Origin: Micromonosporaceae bacterium
GTDB lineage: Bacteria; Actinomycetota; Actinomycetes; Mycobacteriales; Micromonosporaceae
NCBI GenBank assembly: GCA_009377645.1
Contig: WHTQ01000002.1
Location: 1-64,000 of the forward strand
Reading direction: 5' to 3'
DNA: 64,000 nucleotides
The translations under genes and the position numbers were made by a program. Shown one piece after another: positions 25,225-34,014 of the stretch. The stretch's first letter is position 1. Every line of letters starts with the position of its first letter. The notes under the pieces were generated by a model. It did no database searches. It was given only the letters and a program-made list of their open reading frames with translations, and was not told where the DNA came from.

Positions 25225-27086
25225 GATGGATCTCCAGGGGTGAGTAAATAGCGGTCCGAGGCACCATCGGGCCGGTGGACCGTCACGGCCTGCGAGGTGA
25301 CCTCGAGCGAAAGTGGAACGGGAACGCCTGCCGGGTGCCCGGCCAGCCACAGCGTGGCGAACACGGCCGCCGGGGCGGAGGCGGTCCAGTCCAGCCAGCG
25401 GATCGGCCGCGACGGGTCGTCGGCCGGCGCCCAACCCGGGACCACCGCCAGCTCGGAGGCGACGCTGCAGGCATGCCAGCCGGCCAACGGCACCGCCCCC
25501 TCCCAGTCGGTGCGCCACCGGCCGGCCTCGGCCCGGACCGTCACCGGCACCGCCGGCCGCAGGTGCACGGCCAGCGCCCGCTCCCGGTCGGCGCGCAGCT
25601 CCAGCACGTCGAGCAGCCCGCCGTCCGGCAGCCCGCCGTCGAACACCACCAGGTGGCGCCGGGCGAACACGCCGGGATAGGCGTGGTCGGCGGCGGCGAC
25701 CACCGCCGCCGGCGGATCGCCGGTCCACCGCAGCAACCGGCCGGCACACTCGGCCTGCTCGGCCCCGTCCACCGAGAAGGTGGGGTGGGCGCGGGTGGTG
25801 CGGTAGACATCGTGCCGCATCCGGCTGCCGTACGGCACGACTCCCGGGTCCGGCTGCCAGGCCACCCGGTCCCCGTAGAGGTAGAGGGCGAGCTTGTCCA
25901 GGTGGCCGTGGGAGCCGCCGTGCGGGCCGAAGTCGAGCACCGCCAGCCAGCTCGCGTCGGGCGGCCGCAGCACCGCGTACCCGGCCTGGCCGAACACCAC
26001 CGAGCCGGGTCGGCCGCTGCCGCGGGATGGCAGTGGTGGCCCGGCGAACCAGCCGGCCGGGCCGTCCAGCAACCCGGCGTCGTCCGTCCCGGCCAGCACC
26101 TCCCGGCACCAGCCGGCCAGCCCGTCCAGCGCCCGGGTCGCGACCAGCTGGCCGGCCAGCGCCACCACCTCGGCCAGCTCGCAGATCTCGATCCGGCGAT
26201 GCACCGGCCCGCCCCGGCCGTCCCGCTCGGCGGCGGCCGGGCGGCGGTACGGGCTGTCGTGCAGGGCCGGCAGCACGCCGTCCGGGGTGGCGATGCTCCC
26301 CAACACGTCGATCATCCCGGCGATCCGCCCGGCCACGTCCGGCGGCAGGTCGGCCGGGTCGGTCCCCCGTAGCCCGTACAGGTAGGCCAGCAGGACGAAG
26401 GCGTGGTAGTAGGTCGAGCCTTCCCACTCCCAGCCGTCGTCCAGCACGGCCACCCGGGCGTGGGCGTGGATGCCGGCCGGCCCGTCGATCCAGCCCGCCG
26501 GCGGCGGTGGCGCGCCCAGCCGGGTCAGCGCCCCGGCGGTCAGGGCACCGGCCGCGTTGAACCAGGCCACGTAGTTGCTCCGCAGCTGGGTCCGGCCGCG
26601 GGCCGCGGCGGCCGTGTCGTGCAGGCCGGTGAGCAGCGGAACCGCGTCGCGCACCAGCCGGTCGGTCCGGGCCGGGTCGAGCACCTCGCGCAGCGTCCAG
26701 ACGCCGATCGCCACCCCGGCCGCCCAGATCGACTCACTGAGCGCCTGCTGGAACAGCCGGCCCGGCACCATCCACTCCCGGGCGCCCTCGTGGTCGGCCG
26801 GCACCGTGGCGTAGGCCCGCGCGTAGCTGGCCAGCCAGTCCAGCGCCCGGTCGGCCGCGGCGGCGTCGCCGGCCGCGGCCGCGGCCGCGGTGGCCAGGGA
26901 CCGGATCTGCCGAGCGTTACGCTGATGCTCCAGGGCCAGCCACCCCGACCCGTACGGCTCGCCGGTCCACCGGCACCCGTGCGGGCACGGGTATCTGTCG
27001 GCCACCGGCGGGTCGAGCTCGGTGCCGTGGGTGGGGCAGACATAGTCGTGCCACCACCCGCCGCGGGCCCAGCCGGCGACCGTCAT
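25221..27086 (-). CDS. Heparinase II/III family protein
   Basis: 621 residues, ATG overlapping the SDR stop, and its own stop overlaps the next start. No signal peptide. The N-terminus has a Cys/His segment (YVCPTHGTELDPPVADRYPC, PHGCRWTGEPYGSGW) common in this family, then the toroid (RSNYVAWFNAAGALTAGAL) and the C-terminal sandwich with GPHGGSHGHLDKLALYLYGD and HPTFSVDGAEQ. It differs clearly from the other two lyases in the operon, so the three may act on different linkages or chain lengths. Probably cytoplasmic. The alternative reading as a plain glycan lyase of unknown specificity stands. Confidence 0.75.
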   Translation of the reverse strand: MTVAGWARGGWWHDYVCPTHGTELDPPVADRYPCPHGCRWTGEPYGSGWLALEHQRNARQIRSLATAAAAAAGDAAAADRALDWLASYARAYATVPADHEGAREWMVPGRLFQQALSESIWAAGVAIGVWTLREVLDPARTDRLVRDAVPLLTGLHDTAAAARGRTQLRSNYVAWFNAAGALTAGALTRLGAPPPPAGWIDGPAGIHAHARVAVLDDGWEWEGSTYYHAFVLLAYLYGLRGTDPADLPPDVAGRIAGMIDVLGSIATPDGVLPALHDSPYRRPAAAERDGRGGPVHRRIEICELAEVVALAGQLVATRALDGLAGWCREVLAGTDDAGLLDGPAGWFAGPPLPSRGSGRPGSVVFGQAGYAVLRPPDASWLAVLDFGPHGGSHGHLDKLALYLYGDRVAWQPDPGVVPYGSRMRHDVYRTTRAHPTFSVDGAEQAECAGRLLRWTGDPPAAVVAAADHAYPGVFARRHLVVFDGGLPDGGLLDVLELRADRERALAVHLRPAVPVTVRAEAGRWRTDWEGAVPLAGWHACSVASELAVVPGWAPADDPSRPIRWLDWTASAPAAVFATLWLAGHPAGVPVPLSLEVTSQAVTVHRPDGASDRYLLTPGDPS

Positions 27087-27847
27087 CGGAACTGCAGCCC
27101 CCCGTTGACATCGAGCACCTGGCCGGTGATGTACGACGACTGCGGCGAGGCGAGGAAGGCGACCACTCCGGCGACGTCCTCTGGGGTGCCTTCCCGGCCG
27201 AGCGGGATCCCCGCGACGATGCCGGCGCGCGCCGCCGCCGGGGTGAACGTGTCGTGGAACGCGGTCTGGCCGATGAACCCGGGTGCCAGGGCGTTGACCG
27301 TCACCCCGTCGGCGGCCAGCTCCTTGGCCAGGCCACGGCCGAAGCCGATCAGCGCCGCCTTGGCCGTGGCGTAGGCGACCGAGCCGGCTCCGCCACCGTT
27401 CTCCGCGGCCAGCGACGACATCAGCACCACCCGGCCGGCGTCCGAGCCGCGCAGGTACGGGATGGCCGCGCGGGTGGTGAAGAACGCGCTGGTCACGTTC
27501 ACGTCCAGGACCTTCGCCCACTGCTCATCCGGCATGTCGGCGATCGCGGAGCGGCCGACCAGGTGCCCGGCGTTGTTTACCAGGATGTCCAACCCGCCGA
27601 ACGCGCGGACGGCGGCCGCGACCGTCGCCGCCGCCTGGTCCGGGTCGGTCAGGTCGGCGGGCAGCGCGACCGCCCGCCGCCCGCCGCCGGCGATCTCCTT
27701 CGCCACCAGCTCGGCACCGTCCCGGCTGGTGGCGTAGTGCACCGCGACGTCGGCACCGCACGCGGCGAGCGCGCGGGCGATGGCGGCACCGATCCCGCTG
27801 CCCGCTCCGGTGACGAGTGCCCGACGTCCGGCCAGATCGATCTCCAT
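27083..27847 (-). CDS. SDR-family NAD(P)-dependent dehydrogenase
   Basis: 254 residues. Rossmann fingerprint TGAGSGIGAAIA, NNAGHLVG, catalytic Ser in VVLMSSLA and YATAK (Tyr-x-x-x-Lys), then APGFIGQT. FabG-like classical SDR. In alginate and other uronate pathways an SDR reduces 4-deoxy-5-hexulose uronate, the product of exolytic lyases, to KDG; such a role fits the flanking lyases but is inferred. GAGAGGA lies just before the ATG. Overlaps the next lyase gene. Confidence 0.85.
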   Translation of the reverse strand: MEIDLAGRRALVTGAGSGIGAAIARALAACGADVAVHYATSRDGAELVAKEIAGGGRRAVALPADLTDPDQAAATVAAAVRAFGGLDILVNNAGHLVGRSAIADMPDEQWAKVLDVNVTSAFFTTRAAIPYLRGSDAGRVVLMSSLAAENGGGAGSVAYATAKAALIGFGRGLAKELAADGVTVNALAPGFIGQTAFHDTFTPAAARAGIVAGIPLGREGTPEDVAGVVAFLASPQSSYITGQVLDVNGGLQFR

Positions 27848-27861
27848 GCGTGTCCTCTCCC

Positions 27862-28782
27862 TCACTTGATTCCGGCCTGGGTGAAGCCCTGGATGAAGTA
27901 CCGCTGGGCGAGCAGGAACAGCAGGACCATCGGGACGGTGGCCAGCGTGGTCCCGGCCATCAGGTGGTGCCAGGCGGTGTTCTCCTGCTGCTGGAACACG
28001 GCCAGCCCGACCTGGATGACGCGCAGCTCGTCGCGGGTGGTCACCAGCAACGGCCAGAGGAAGTTGTTCCAGCTCTCCTGGAAGGTGAGCAGCGCGACGG
28101 TCGCCACCGCCGGCTTGATCAGCGGCGTGTAGATCTGGGCCCAGATCCGGAGCTCGCCCAGCCCGTCGATCCGGGCCGCCTCCTCCAGCTCCCGCGGCAG
28201 CGACAGGTAGAACTGCCGGAACAGGAAGATCGCGAACGGGCTGAGCCCGCCCGGGATCAGCAGCGCCCACCAGGTGTTGAGCCAGCCGCTCCCGCCCTGG
28301 CCGAACAGGTCGTTGCCGCCGGACAGCGGCATGAACCGCACGATCAGGAACTGCGGGACGATCTTCGTGTAGGTCGGGATCATCAGCATCGCGATGAACC
28401 CCAGGAACAGCAGCTCCCGGCCGCGGAACGGGATCCGCGCCAGGGCGTAGCCGGCCAGCGATCCGAACAGGAGCGTGATCAGCGTGTGCCCGGTCGCGAT
28501 GATCAGGCTGTTGCGGAAGTAGGTCGCGAACGGCGCCGCCTGCATGGCGCCGGAGTAGTTGCTCCACACCCACTCGTCCGGCCAGAAGGTGGGCGGGAAC
28601 GAAGCCAGCTCCGCCGGGCTCTTGACCGAGGTCAGCAGCATCCAGACGAACGGGACGATCATCGTGACCGCGCCGAGGGCCAGCAACAGATGTAGCCCCA
28701 CCCGCACCAGGAGGCGACGCCGGCGGGCCTGCGCCGCGGTCGGCGCGGGCCGGGCGCGGATCGCCGGGGCCGTCGCGGTCAT
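27862..28782 (-). CDS. Carbohydrate ABC transporter permease, MalG type (CUT1)
   Basis: 306 residues, six helices (LHLLLALGAVTMIVPFVWML near the start) and the inner-membrane EAA loop (EEAARIDGLGELRIWAQIYT, PLIKPAVAT). ATG overlaps the stop of the other permease gene. It forms the channel with the 28779-29735 product. Ends in QGFTQAGIK, the usual MalG C-terminus. Confidence 0.9.
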   Translation of the reverse strand: MTATAPAIRARPAPTAAQARRRRLLVRVGLHLLLALGAVTMIVPFVWMLLTSVKSPAELASFPPTFWPDEWVWSNYSGAMQAAPFATYFRNSLIIATGHTLITLLFGSLAGYALARIPFRGRELLFLGFIAMLMIPTYTKIVPQFLIVRFMPLSGGNDLFGQGGSGWLNTWWALLIPGGLSPFAIFLFRQFYLSLPRELEEAARIDGLGELRIWAQIYTPLIKPAVATVALLTFQESWNNFLWPLLVTTRDELRVIQVGLAVFQQQENTAWHHLMAGTTLATVPMVLLFLLAQRYFIQGFTQAGIK

Positions 28783-29735
28783 TTCTCGTCACTCCTGGTC
28801 AGCCGGCGGTTGACGATCGTGAGGAAGAGCAGGAACGCGAACAGTACGACCGACTGCGCGCACGCCATCCCCATCCGGAAGTCCTGGAACGCGCTGCGGT
28901 AGACCTCGTAGGTCATCATCGTGGTGGCGTTGGCAGGTCCGCCGTCGGTGAGCACGTAGACCAGGTCGAAGACCTGGAACGCCCCGATGATCGAGACGAC
29001 GAACACGAAGAACGTCGCCGGCTTGAGCATCGGCAGTGTGATCGCGAAGAACTGGCGCACCGGCGACGCCCCGTCGATGGCCGCCGCCTCGTACAGGTTC
29101 TCGTCGACGTTCTGCAGCGCCGCCAGGTAGATCAGCATCTTCAGCCCGATCCCCTGCCAGACCCCGACCACGATCACCGACCACAGTGCCCAGTCCGGGT
29201 CCGCCAGCCACGCCCGGCCGGGTACGCCGAAGAACGACAGCACGCCGTTGAGCGGGCCGAACTGGGGGTTGTAGATCCGCAGCCAGACCATCGCGATCGC
29301 CACGGTGGCCGTGACCTGGGGCAGGAAGAACGCCGCCCGGTACGCGGTGCGCAGGCGCAGCTTCTGGTTGAGCAGCACCGCCACCACGACCGCGATCCCC
29401 ATCGAGAACGGCACGGTGAAGAAGGTGTAGACGACGGTGTTCCAGGTGGCCTTCCGGAACACCTGGTCGTGCCAGATCTCAACGTAGTTGCCGAACCCGA
29501 TCCAGCGGGGGGCGGCGAAGACCCGGTAGTCGGTGAAGCTCAGCACCAGCGTCGCCAGCACCGGAACCGCGATCCAGATGGCGGCGTGGGCGACCGCCGG
29601 CGCCACCATCAGCCAGCCGGTGCGGCGCAGCCTGCGCCCGGCGGCCCGGCGCCGCCGCGGTCCCGGCGGGCGGGCGGGGGTACCCGCCGCGCCGGGAGCC
29701 GCGGTGGCCGGTCCGGTCGTGGTCGTCGTGGTCAC
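28779..29735 (-). CDS. Carbohydrate ABC transporter permease, MalF type (CUT1)
   Basis: 318 residues, GTG start five bases after the lipoprotein stop. A Thr/Pro-rich basic N-terminus, then six helices (LMVAPAVAHAAIWIAVPVLA, SMGIAVVVAVLLNQKLRLRT) and the EAA loop (LYEAAAIDGASPVRQFFAIT). It pairs with the MalG-type protein. No ATPase gene is in the operon; actinomycete CUT1 importers usually share a housekeeping MsiK ATPase encoded elsewhere. Confidence 0.9.
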   Translation of the reverse strand: MTTTTTTGPATAAPGAAGTPARPPGPRRRRAAGRRLRRTGWLMVAPAVAHAAIWIAVPVLATLVLSFTDYRVFAAPRWIGFGNYVEIWHDQVFRKATWNTVVYTFFTVPFSMGIAVVVAVLLNQKLRLRTAYRAAFFLPQVTATVAIAMVWLRIYNPQFGPLNGVLSFFGVPGRAWLADPDWALWSVIVVGVWQGIGLKMLIYLAALQNVDENLYEAAAIDGASPVRQFFAITLPMLKPATFFVFVVSIIGAFQVFDLVYVLTDGGPANATTMMTYEVYRSAFQDFRMGMACAQSVVLFAFLLFLTIVNRRLTRSDEK

Positions 29736-29740
29736 CGGTG

Positions 29741-31039
29741 CTACCGGCCCATCGCCGCCCGGGCCGCCTCAGCCAGGTCGTCGAGCGCCTGTTGCGGGGT
29801 CTTCTGCTCGAGCAGGGCCGACTCGATCGCCGGCGAGAAGTCGCCGCGGATCTCCAGCCACTGCGGCGGGCCACCCTCGCGCTGCGCCACGTCCAGGTTC
29901 TCCATCGCGAACTGCACCAGCGGGTTGCCCTGCACGTACCCGCTGTCCAGCAGCTCCGTCAGTGCCGGCACGTTGCCGCGCTGCTCGTTTGCGGCCAGCG
30001 ACGGCTCGGGCCCGGCGAGGAACTGGGCCAGCGCCAGCGCCGCCTGCTGGTTCTCGGAGCTGGCCGACACCGTGGCCAGTGTGCCGCCGAAGAACATCCC
30101 CGGCTGCGTACCGTTGATGAGGAACGGCTGAATCTGGTCGGCCAGCTCCGGTGCCGCCTCCTGGAGCTGGATCCAGAGGTTGTTGTGGCACACGGCCATC
30201 GCCGCCCGGCCGTTGAGCAGCGGGTGCACGTCGGCGTCGGTGTTCGAGAACCCGATGTCCTCGACCTGGTCCTGGTTCATCAGGCCGGTGATGAACTCCA
30301 GCGCCGCCACCCCCTCGGCCGAGTTGAAGGTCGGCTCGGTGGCGCCCTCGTTGAACAGTGAGCCGCCCGCCGAGAACAGGAAGACCTCGTACATCTGCCG
30401 CAGGTCCATTGACAGCATGTCGAAGCCGGCCCGCTGGAGGGTGCCGCTGCCGTCGCGCTCGGTCAGGGCCACGGCGTAGTCGCGCAGCTCCTCCCAGGAT
30501 GCCGGCGGTTGCTCGTACCCGGCCTCGGCCAGCAGGTCCATCCGGGCGCACCCGAACCGGGTGTCGAGCATGATCGGCAGTGCGTAGAGCGATCCGTCGA
30601 CGGTGCCACCGGCGACGATCTGCGGGGTGTAGTCGCCGGCCAGCGACTCGGCGGTGACGCCGAGGCTGTCCAGCTCGGCGAGCACCCCGTTGGCGGCGAA
30701 CGCCTCGACCCAGCCGACGCCCATCATCATGACGTCGGGTATCAGGCCGCCGGCGACCGCCGTGGTGAGCTTCTCGTTGAGAGTGCCGTAGGTCTGGTAG
30801 TCGACGCTGACCGTCACCTCCGGGTACTCCTCATAGAACGCCGGCAGGATCTCCTCCTCGAGCAGCCGGTTTCCCTCCGTACCTTCGTAGATCGGGGTGA
30901 GCATGGTCAGCTCACCGCTGACGTCACCATCGTCCTGGTTGCCGTCCGTATCTCCGTTTCCACACGCCGTGAGCACGAGCGACAGCGCTGCGGCCGCGGC
31001 GAGCAAGCCAACCCTCCCCCGGTGCCTGTGGATCTTCAT
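29741..31039 (-). CDS. Sugar-binding lipoprotein of a CUT1 ABC importer
   Basis: ATG 31039 (MKIHRHRGRVGLL) chosen over the in-frame start at 31048 because GGAGG then sits 11 bases away. 432 residues with lipobox LVLTACGNG, so a diacylglyceryl-anchored extracellular protein. The rest is a family-1 binding-protein fold (LTMLTPIYEGTEGNRLLEEE, INGTQPGMFFGGTLATVSAS). First gene of the polysaccharide operon; a LacI-type operator lies 51 bases upstream. The ligand is probably a lyase-derived oligosaccharide. Confidence 0.9.
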   Translation of the reverse strand: MKIHRHRGRVGLLAAAAALSLVLTACGNGDTDGNQDDGDVSGELTMLTPIYEGTEGNRLLEEEILPAFYEEYPEVTVSVDYQTYGTLNEKLTTAVAGGLIPDVMMMGVGWVEAFAANGVLAELDSLGVTAESLAGDYTPQIVAGGTVDGSLYALPIMLDTRFGCARMDLLAEAGYEQPPASWEELRDYAVALTERDGSGTLQRAGFDMLSMDLRQMYEVFLFSAGGSLFNEGATEPTFNSAEGVAALEFITGLMNQDQVEDIGFSNTDADVHPLLNGRAAMAVCHNNLWIQLQEAAPELADQIQPFLINGTQPGMFFGGTLATVSASSENQQAALALAQFLAGPEPSLAANEQRGNVPALTELLDSGYVQGNPLVQFAMENLDVAQREGGPPQWLEIRGDFSPAIESALLEQKTPQQALDDLAEAARAAMGR

Positions 31040-31089
31040 GCGCTGCACTCCCTCCGGGCAGTCAACCGGTTCGCTTTAAAGATCACTGG

Positions 31090-31101
31090 TGTAACGTTGC
31101 A
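31090..31101. promoter_or_regulatory. LacI-family operator O1 (TGTAACGTTGCA)
   Basis: Near-palindromic 12-mer TGTAACGTTGCA with a central CpG, as LacI/GalR proteins prefer, 51 bases upstream of the lipoprotein start. It matches the 12-mer at 31190 read on the other strand (TGTAACGATGTA) at ten of twelve positions. Confidence 0.65.
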
Positions 31102-31189
31102 ACGACCATAAGCCTGAGTTGCTACCGCGTCAAGAGGGCGTTCTGCCGACCTGTCCGCGGAGCTGTGGCGCAGTGGCGGGGCAGGTTGA

Positions 31190-31201
31190 TACATCGTTAC
31201 A
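31190..31201. promoter_or_regulatory. LacI-family operator O2 (TACATCGTTACA)
   Basis: Second copy of the operator, exactly 100 bases from the first and 39 bases before the repressor ATG. It would allow autoregulation and, together with O1, a repression loop across the divergent promoter region. Confidence 0.65.
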
Positions 31202-31239
31202 CCGGTAGGTAGGGTGTGATCCGTCGGACGAGCAGCAGA

Positions 31240-32304
31240 ATGGACGCCATGGCAGAGATCACCATCCAGCAGGTCGCGCAGGCGGCGGGGGTGTCACCCA
31301 GCACGGTGTCCAACCTGCTGAACGGCCGCGCGCACCGGATGCTGCCGGCGACCCGCCACCGGGTCGAGAAGGCTATCGAGCGGCTCGGCTACCGCCCCAA
31401 CCGGGCGGCGCGCCAGCTGCGGACCGGCCGGACCCAGACGATCGGGCTGGTGGTGCCGTCGGTCGGCAACCCGTTCTGGGGCGCGTTCGCGCGCCACCTG
31501 GAGTCCGCCGCGCTCGCCGAGGGCTACCACGTGCTGCTGTGCAACAGCGAGCGCAACCCGGAGCGGGAGCGCCACTACATCGACGAGCTGTGGTCCGACG
31601 GGATCCGGGGGGTCGTGCTGTGCTCGTCGCTGCCGTCCCTCGACCACGTCCGGCCACTGATCGAGCGCGGGCTCCAGCTGGTGACCTTCGACCGGGCCGC
31701 GCAGGCCGCCGACCCCGAGTCGCTGGTCAGCATCAGCGTCGACAACGTGGTCGGCATGCATCTGGCGACCACCCACCTGATCGGGCTCGGGCACCGCCGG
31801 CTGGCCTTCGTGTCCGGCGCCCTCGGCAGCGTCAACCGGAAGGACCGCTACCGCGGGTTCGTGGACGCCCTGGAGCTGGCCGGGCTGCCCGCCGACAGCG
31901 CGGCCGTGTGGTCGGGCGCCTCGGCCGAGTGGTTCGGCGACGTCGAGGCCGCCGAGCTGGGCCGGGAGGCCGCCCGCGAGCTGCTGTCCGGTGACCGGCC
32001 GCCCACCGGGATCGTCGCGGTCAACGACATGTGCGCGCTCGGCGTGTGCCGGGGAATTCGCGACGTCGGGCTGCGGGTCGCCCACGACGTGTCGGTGGTG
32101 GGCTTCGACGACATCGTGCTCGCCGACCTCTACGACCCGCCGCTGACCACCGTGCGCCAGCCGTCGCCACAGCTGGCCACGTCGGCGTTCGCCGAGCTCA
32201 AGGCCCGGGTCGAGAACCCCGGAACCACCCCGGGCCGCTCCCTGCTGGTGCGCCCGGAGCTGGTGGTGCGGGAGTCGACCGCTCCCCCACCTTCACACCC
32301 CTGA
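31240..32304 (+). CDS. LacI-family repressor of the polysaccharide operon
   Basis: ATG 31240 (or 31249) gives about 354 residues. N-terminal LacI HTH (ITIQQVAQAAGVSPSTVSNL) and hinge (YRPNRAARQLRTGRTQTIGL), then a periplasmic-binding-protein-like sensor (FVSGALGSVNRKDRYRGFVD, GIVAVNDMCALGVCRGIRD, VSVVGFDDIVLADLYDPPLT). Divergent from the nine-gene lyase/importer operon, with two matching operators in the 200-base spacer. The inducer is probably a product of polymer breakdown. Confidence 0.92.
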   Translation: MDAMAEITIQQVAQAAGVSPSTVSNLLNGRAHRMLPATRHRVEKAIERLGYRPNRAARQLRTGRTQTIGLVVPSVGNPFWGAFARHLESAALAEGYHVLLCNSERNPERERHYIDELWSDGIRGVVLCSSLPSLDHVRPLIERGLQLVTFDRAAQAADPESLVSISVDNVVGMHLATTHLIGLGHRRLAFVSGALGSVNRKDRYRGFVDALELAGLPADSAAVWSGASAEWFGDVEAAELGREAARELLSGDRPPTGIVAVNDMCALGVCRGIRDVGLRVAHDVSVVGFDDIVLADLYDPPLTTVRQPSPQLATSAFAELKARVENPGTTPGRSLLVRPELVVRESTAPPPSHP

Positions 32305-32310
32305 GAGAGG

Positions 32311-32383
32311 CTCCCCCGAGAGGACTCGAACCTCTAACCTGCCGGTTAACAGCCGGACGCTCTGCCGATTGAGCTACGGGGGA
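32311..32383 (-). tRNA. tRNA-Asn (anticodon GTT)
   Basis: Minus-strand cloverleaf: TCCCCCG/CGGGGGA acceptor with discriminator G, D-arm AGCTCAATCGGCAGAGC, anticodon stem CCGGC/GCCGG around TGTTAAC, T-arm AGAGGTTCGAGTCCTCT. CCA is not encoded. It lies six bases past the LacI-gene stop, on the opposite strand. Confidence 0.95.
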
Positions 32384-32630
32384 CCGCTTGTCCCGCCGGC
32401 GCGCGTCCGGTAGGACCGCGACCAGGGTACCGGACCGGACCCGGTCAGTGGCCACAGGGTTTGCCCACCGGCGCCGCCGGTGACCGGCCGAGCGGCTGGT
32501 CGGAACAGGTCATATGCCCCGAGATGACGGGATCAGCGGTATCCTGGCCCCGGGAGCCACGACGTTCCGGACCGGTGGAAGATGGGTAAGTCGGGGGCTG
32601 AGGGACGAAGCAGACTCGGAAGGAGTCGTC

Positions 32631-32945
32631 ATGCGCGGCAAGCTGTGGTTTCTGGGCGGAGTAGCGGTGGGCTTCGTGGTCGGCGCCCGGGCGGGTCGGG
32701 AGCGCTACGACCAGCTCGTCGCCACCGCCCGCCGGATGTGGGACCACCCGACCGTCCAGGAGGCGGCCGGCGTGGTGCAGGCACAGGCGAACCGGCTGTA
32801 CGAGGAGGGCAAGGAGACGGTGACCGAGAAGCTGAGCCACACCAAGCTCGGCGAGCGGTTCAGCCACCCGCCGGGGCCCACCGACGAGGCCGGGTTCACG
32901 AGCGACCGGGACCCACTCGGCAACTCGGCCCAGCGCCCGGCCTAA
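32631..32945 (+). CDS. YtxH-like small membrane-associated protein
   Basis: ATG chosen for the preceding GAAGGAG. 104 residues: one glycine-rich helix (LWFLGGVAVGFVVGARAGRE), then an amphipathic helical region (ARRMWDHPTVQEAAGVVQAQ, RLYEEGKETVTEKLSH). YtxH-domain proteins are abundant, general-stress-linked small proteins of unclear function. Monocistronic. Confidence 0.75.
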   Translation: MRGKLWFLGGVAVGFVVGARAGRERYDQLVATARRMWDHPTVQEAAGVVQAQANRLYEEGKETVTEKLSHTKLGERFSHPPGPTDEAGFTSDRDPLGNSAQRPA

Positions 32946-32975
32946 CCCGCCCAGCCCGGCATCCGGGCGGGCCGG

Positions 32976-33983
32976 TCAGCCCGCGCTGGTGAACGCGGCG
33001 TCGAAGGCCGCCGCCGGTGGGTCGAACGCGAGCCGGCGCACGTAGGCCAGCGCGTCCGGCGCCCCCACCAGCCGGTCCATGCCGGCATCCTCCCACTCGA
33101 CCGAGATCGGTCCCGCGTACCCGATCGTGTTCAGCGCCCGGAAGCAGTCCGCCCACGGCACGTCCCCGTGGCCGACCGACACGAAGTCCCAGCCCCGGCG
33201 CGGATCGCCCCACGGCAGGTGGCTGCCCAGCCGGCCCCGCCGCCCGTCGGCCGCCCGCAGCCGGGTGTCCTTGCAGTCGACGTGGTAGATCCGGTCGGCG
33301 AACTCCAGCAGGAACCCGACCGGATCGACGTCCTGCCACAGCATGTGGGACGGGTCCCAGTTCAGCCCGAACGCCGGGCGGCGGCCGATCGCCGCCAGGG
33401 TCCGCACGGTGCTCCAGAAGTCGTACGCGATCTCGCTCGGGTGCACCTCCAGCGCGAACCGGACCCCGACCGCGTCGAACTCGTCCAGGATCGGGTGCCA
33501 CCGGTCGGCGAAGTCCCGGAACCCGGCCTCCACCAGCTGCTCCGGCACCGGCGGGAACATCGCCACCGTGTGCCAGATCGAGGACCCGGTGAAGCCGACC
33601 ACCGTGTCCACGCCGAGCGCCGCCGCCGCCCGGGCGGTGTCGGCCAGCTCCCGCGCCGCCCGCTGCCGGACCCCTTCCGGGTCCCCGTCGCCCCAGATCC
33701 GGGCCGGCAGGATCGCCCGGTGCCGCTGGTCGATCGGGTGGTCGCAGACCGCCTGCCCGACCAGGTGGTTCGAGATCGCCCACACCCGCAACCCGTACGC
33801 GGCCAGGATCTCCCGCCGGCGCGGGACGTACCGGTCGTCGGCGAGCGCCTTGTCGACCTCGAAGTGGTCGCCCCAGCAGGCGATCTCCAGCCCGTCGTAG
33901 CCCCACTGGCTGGCCAGCCGGCAGACCTCCTCGAACGGCAGGTCCGCCCACTGGCCGGTGAACAGCGTGACCGGTCGTGGCAT
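32976..33983 (-). CDS. Sugar phosphate isomerase/epimerase (xylose isomerase-like TIM barrel)
   Basis: 335 residues. Xylose-isomerase-like (IolE/AP-endonuclease 2 fold) barrel with metal-ligand strands: [12 protein letters not shown] (Glu), [16 protein letters not shown] (Asp/His), [11 protein letters not shown] (His/Asp) and [12 protein letters not shown] (Glu). Members isomerise sugars or dehydrate inositol derivatives. It follows a Gfo/Idh oxidoreductase and a CUT2 importer, the layout of inositol or rare-sugar catabolic operons. The exact substrate is not evident. Confidence 0.85.
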   Translation of the reverse strand: MPRPVTLFTGQWADLPFEEVCRLASQWGYDGLEIACWGDHFEVDKALADDRYVPRRREILAAYGLRVWAISNHLVGQAVCDHPIDQRHRAILPARIWGDGDPEGVRQRAARELADTARAAAALGVDTVVGFTGSSIWHTVAMFPPVPEQLVEAGFRDFADRWHPILDEFDAVGVRFALEVHPSEIAYDFWSTVRTLAAIGRRPAFGLNWDPSHMLWQDVDPVGFLLEFADRIYHVDCKDTRLRAADGRRGRLGSHLPWGDPRRGWDFVSVGHGDVPWADCFRALNTIGYAGPISVEWEDAGMDRLVGAPDALAYVRRLAFDPPAAAFDAAFTSAG

Positions 33984-34014
33984 GGGTCCAGGATGCACCA
34001 ATCCACCCGGCCCG

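Noticed and set aside
22744-26427. Reading the beta-helix gene from an upstream start at 26427
   Set aside because: The extension is antisense-like Arg/Gly/Pro sequence inside the upstream lyase gene; the ATG at 25224 has a ribosome-binding site and a signal peptide.
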